Origin: Straminergon stramineum
Lineage: Eukaryota; Streptophyta; Bryopsida; Hypnales; Calliergonaceae
Reading direction: 5' to 3'
NCBI GenBank assembly: GCA_963920665.1
Contig: OY987265.1
Location: 17,551,001-17,615,000 of the forward strand
DNA: 64,000 nucleotides
Positions 60,557 through 64,000 of the stretch are shown here, piece by piece (position 1 is the first letter of the stretch; every line of letters starts with the position of its first letter). The notes under the pieces are model-generated. The model made no database searches and was not told the origin of the DNA. It was given only the letters and a program-made list of their open reading frames with translations. Both the position numbers and the translations under genes were made by a program.

Positions 60557-61800
60557 TTTTGTGTTTGTGGGGACACAAGCAGATGAGGAGGGGGCCATGT
60601 AGTCTAAATTCTAATCTCAGTTTTTACCAATTGCTGATTTTCTTTGTGTAGATGCTCATTTAGCCAATTGGTAAGGTAATTTAGGTGCTTATTAGTAGTA
60701 GTTGCCGATTGGGATGGGAATTTAGATGAACTAGCATCTTTGTAGTTTTTAGTTGCCAATTGGTGGTTATTCTCGTTGGGAGGTTCAGGCTTATATGCCT
60801 TTGTTTTCTGATTGGGAGTTCAGTTGACCTCGTGTATGTAGGGACTCCTTCCAATAGCAGGAAGTAAAAACAATTGTGATTTGTATTTTGTGTTTGATTT
60901 TAGAAATATAGTAGTGAATGTTTGCAATTGCAAGTTTGTGCTGTGGATGTGTATGTGATTGATGTGTGTATATTCAATTGGTGAATCTTGAGTATTGAAT
61001 GTGAGTAAACAATTGGAAGAAAAGTGATAATGGAACTTGTGATAAATTGAGGGAATTATGGAGTGTTAAGTGTATGACTGAATTTGGGTTAAGTTTGATG
61101 GATTGAGGAATTTGTGAATGTGCCAATTGGATATTAGATCATGACTGATTTGATGAGTCTGTTGAGTAACTATGAGTATCAAATCAATCGGAAATTTGTG
61201 TAATAAGAAATTTAGGAGTTTTCAATGAAGAGGAAATCGATTGTAATAATTAATGTGAGTGATTAATCGTGACTAGGTAGTTGAGTAAGAATTACCAATA
61301 GGGAAAATAGATTGGAAGGAATACTGTGAAGAGAAATCGGCAAAGATTATAATTGGATTGCAAATAGAAGAAACAATTGGGGAAATAATACTGTGAAGTG
61401 AATAAATAAATAAATTAACGTGATGATTAAATTAGAACAATTGGAGAGAATTATATAAAATTGATAATAAAATAAAAATAAAAAAATAAAATCAAAGACA
61501 TAAAAATAAAACGAACAAAAAAGAGCGAAAAGAAAAGATAAAAAGATGTATCTATCGTCAAAAGATGGACGATTCCAAACTAAGATATTAAAACCAAGAG
61601 AAAGAAATGAAGGAAATAAATCAAGGAGCAATTGGAATAAAGACGGAAGAAATGCAAAACATGGAGTCCAATCAAGGAAGAGAATAAACAAAAGAGAGGC
61701 AATTGGATTATAGATAAGTGGTCCTAAAACTATGGTTATTAAGATGATGTATGGAATTTGTAATTCAACAATCTTGCAATTGGATCTTTTAGGTGATATA
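58530..61800. repeat. CAATTGG / CCAATTGG motif field
   Basis: CAATTGG, CCAATTGG or one-base variants (CCAATCGG, CGATTGG) occur about 40 times, both inside the 58.5-60.6 kb gene and in the non-coding stretch after it (for example 60663, 60706, 60750, 60976, 61010, 61120, 61187, 61372, 61435, 61625, 61698, 61778). Typical spacing is 40-100 bp. The word is rare in the rest of the window. Confidence 0.7.
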
Positions 61801-61980
61801 ATTTTAGATTCCGTTTTGATTTAAAACCTACCTCTTGGTGTTTGAACTTACGTTCTTTAGGTGATTTGTTTTAATAAAAATAATTTTTGAAATAAATTCC
61901 ATCTATAGATGCCAAGCCAAAAACAATGATACACCAATTCTAAAGTAACTCAATCTACTCCACGACACAATAGTAATGAC
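60557..61980. other. Non-coding 3' region of the CAATTGG element
   Basis: No gene. GTGA/AATTG-rich to about 61.3 kb, then purine-rich (AAATAAAAATAAAA, AAGAGCGAAAAGAAAAG). The CAATTGG motif continues throughout and stops near 61.8 kb, which suggests the element's right boundary. Confidence 0.5.
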
Positions 61981-61994
61981 TACTGACTTATAAG

Positions 61995-64000
61995 ATGAAC
62001 GAAATAGAGTGGAGTGGCCAAACATCCTTTCCTTTTGCTCTTAGAGATAGTCCTCTTAAAGTTTGTACTCTAGTTTATTAGGTTTGCAAGAAACTACCTC
62101 TATGTCATAGCACATGCGTGGCTAGGATATACTATGTTTATATCGATAACTTGAAAACTACTAGAAGTGGACCCAAAACTATTGGAAGTGGATTGGACTT
62201 TATAAGATGCTTGCAACCAAAAGGAGATTTACACAATGCATGGTTGATGTTTGACCACATGAGGTGTGTGAAGAAGTGGACCACAATGGCTTGCCACTTG
62301 TATGATACTAAGTATAAGAAGGTGATCACCATTTCAATGTGCGATATGCAATCCAAAGATACAAATTAGGATCCATAGTTTTTGAAGAGCTTGAATGTTG
62401 TCATCGGAGTGGTTGACCCTAACTTTAAAGGGTGTCATGGCAGATAGTACTATGACAAATTGGAATGGAATTTGTATTGTCTACGACAATGGTTCTGTCA
62501 ATGAGAAAGTGAAGAATCATGAAAGGACATGTTTGTTGCATTGGAGTAGTTCTTTGTGTAAATACATACGGATGCACATCAAAGAAGCATTCTAATAGTA
62601 ACATATCACTATATGTAAACAATAGTCTAATAAAAAGATTTAAAGACTATAGAGTTGACAAGGACACATTACGTCGCAATATGGTTATGGTCGCTATCAT
62701 CTGGAGTTGCCAATGAAGAAGCACTTCATTAATTAGACCACTAGCTAGTATTTTGGCATTTTTGGTATTAGTGGTGGAGAGGCTTTATGGACATGGTGAG
62801 TGCATATGTAATTTGAATTGATATAAGTGTTTTAATTTCATAAAATATGCTTTAATTTGTAATAAAATGTTGAGCCTACCTAGTTAGATATATTTATATG
62901 TCATTTCCAACTAATAAATTTATAAATAAAAACAATTTAGTTTGATTTCTTAAAATTTTGAGAAATTATTAAGTAAAGTATCAGAAACAAGGGGACCCCT
63001 AGGCACTAAAAATACATTATTAAGATCCACCTAGTGTATTTGTGGTGTTTGTAGGTCCCCCCATTTTTGGTACTCTAAATAAAAAATCCAATAGGGGGGG
63101 CTTAGATTTGGGATATGTCTATTTTCCTTTACCAATAAGTTAGATAATTATTGTAGTGTTCATTCTTAGAGTAATGATATATTTCTATATTAAAATGTCT
63201 TTGAATGTCCACCTTATGAAAATACAGATTCAGTCGATATAGGAGTCTAGAAATTTGAATGTCTATGAGGTTTTAAAATGAAAGTGCTAATTCTTTTGTA
63301 AACTTGCATTGTTTTTATAGAAATTGAATTTGGAGGAGATGTTGGACCTACTATCATGCAATTTATCTAAAACGGTTCTTAACTAGTAGCTTCAAATGTC
63401 CAAAAATTGAAGAAACAATTTGTTTGACGCCACTTGCAACAACAATATCCATATTTTGATGCAAATGACAAACTACTATGTATACCTTAAAGGTCATGCA
63501 TCTTGATTTGGTCCATGAAAGGGTGAATTGAAGTTTAGAGCTTCTAGACAAAGTAGAGATCAAAAGGAAATAGCAAAAGTGTTGAACACGTTACTTGAAG
63601 CCAAGGGTGTGGGAACTCATAAACTACATTTGAAAAAAGAAGAGATATTTGGAAGCACGAAGAGGAAGTTGGATGTACCCATTGGTGATGAAGGAAACTC
63701 ATATGGATTGAATAAAGTTTGTTTCTCTCCACCTCATTTTTGAACAAAGTCCCCTATGTTGTTTGTAGATTATTTGGATGGAAAACGTAAACAACTTGAG
63801 GCAAATATTTCTTGACATCTTATGATTGTATGTAGAAGTAATTGCAACACATCAAAGTGGAATATTGTGAAGATCAACCACATATCAAATGCAAAATGTC
63901 AAGCTCAACAACGGGATTCAAACACCAAGTGCACTGCCAAAATTACGAGGAGAAAGAAAAGAACCGTAGCTCCCACCTATCCATGTAGAAAAGAAGATCA
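61995..64000 (+). pseudogene. MULE-like transposase-related gene, copy 3, degraded, runs off right edge
   Basis: Nearest to copy 2, often at the DNA level (GAACGAAATAGAGTGGAGTGG at ~62.0 kb is shared with 54.05 kb). Recognisable: ARIYYVYIDNLK (62.12 kb), then a jump straight to GSGLDFIRCLQPKGDLHNAW, meaning ~420 bp of the copy 2 equivalent is deleted; MFDHMRCVKKWTTMACHLYD; CDMQSKD; TNWNGICIVYDNGSV; CLLHWSSSL. The intron (GTGAGT about 62797 to ATAG about 63320) is followed by NLEEMLDLLSC and, after further shifts, FGSTKRKLDVPIGDEGNSYG (63.64 kb) and KCQAQQRDSN (63.89 kb). Many stops and frameshifts. The SWIM finger would lie outside the window. Confidence 0.7.

Noticed and set aside
1..64000. 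tRNA or rRNA genes
   Set aside because: No cloverleaf with convincing A and B boxes and no rRNA-like segment was noticed; a covariance-model scan was not possible.

Overview
The window looks like nuclear DNA from a land plant or close streptophyte relative. Supporting signs are a short run of the plant telomere repeat (TTTAGGG) near 44.68 kb, spliceosomal GT-AG introns, the zinc-binding tail of a plant-type LINE, hAT and Mutator-like (MULE) transposase relics, an Athila-like gag ORF, and long AT-rich intergenic DNA. The lineage cannot be named from the sequence; a non-seed plant is a guess. Almost everything coding is transposon-derived or of unknown family, and most reading frames are broken. 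The typical damage is an in-frame stop with no frameshift, usually one C-to-T or G-to-A step from Arg, Gln or Trp, as expected of methylated, silenced repeats.

Layout. 0-1.65 kb: minus-strand gene of unknown family running off the left edge. 1.76-3.59 kb: array of about 20 copies of an 18-20 bp perfect or near-perfect palindrome (core GACCGCGCGGTC). 3.6-15.9 kb: AT-rich DNA without genes, holding two copies of a ~250 bp CACTA-ended MITE. 15.9-16.5 kb: second array of the same palindrome, with a 60 bp tandem repeat. 17.4-20.4 kb: plus-strand decayed gene of the DUF7869-type (putative transposase). 21.0-21.34 kb: LINE tail. 22.3-31.0 kb: a minus-strand, roughly 12-exon gene joining a ParB-like domain to a DNA amino-methyltransferase-like domain.

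32.3-36.0 kb: first of three MULE-like genes (WRKY-GCM1-like zinc finger, DDE core, SWIM finger); the others lie at 53.6-57.15 kb and 62.0 kb to the right edge. 37.3-38.2 kb (minus) and 45.4-48.7 kb (plus): two relatives of an undescribed family with a shared Cys/His/Trp module; the second carries coiled coils and a RING-H2 finger. 40.3-42.05 kb: gag-like retroelement ORF. 49.7-52.9 kb: hAT transposase. 58.5-60.56 kb: unknown coiled-coil gene with eight in-frame stops and no frameshift.

Beyond genes, the striking property is that different elements carry their own densely iterated short motif: GACCGCGCGGTC palindromes on the left, GTCGGcaCGAC dyads around the ParB-methyltransferase gene, CGGACGG clusters beside the elements at 36.7-39.3, 44.9, 49.1 and 53.5 kb, and CAATTGG throughout 58.5-61.8 kb. 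The ParB-methyltransferase gene and the palindrome arrays are the best candidates for something undescribed.
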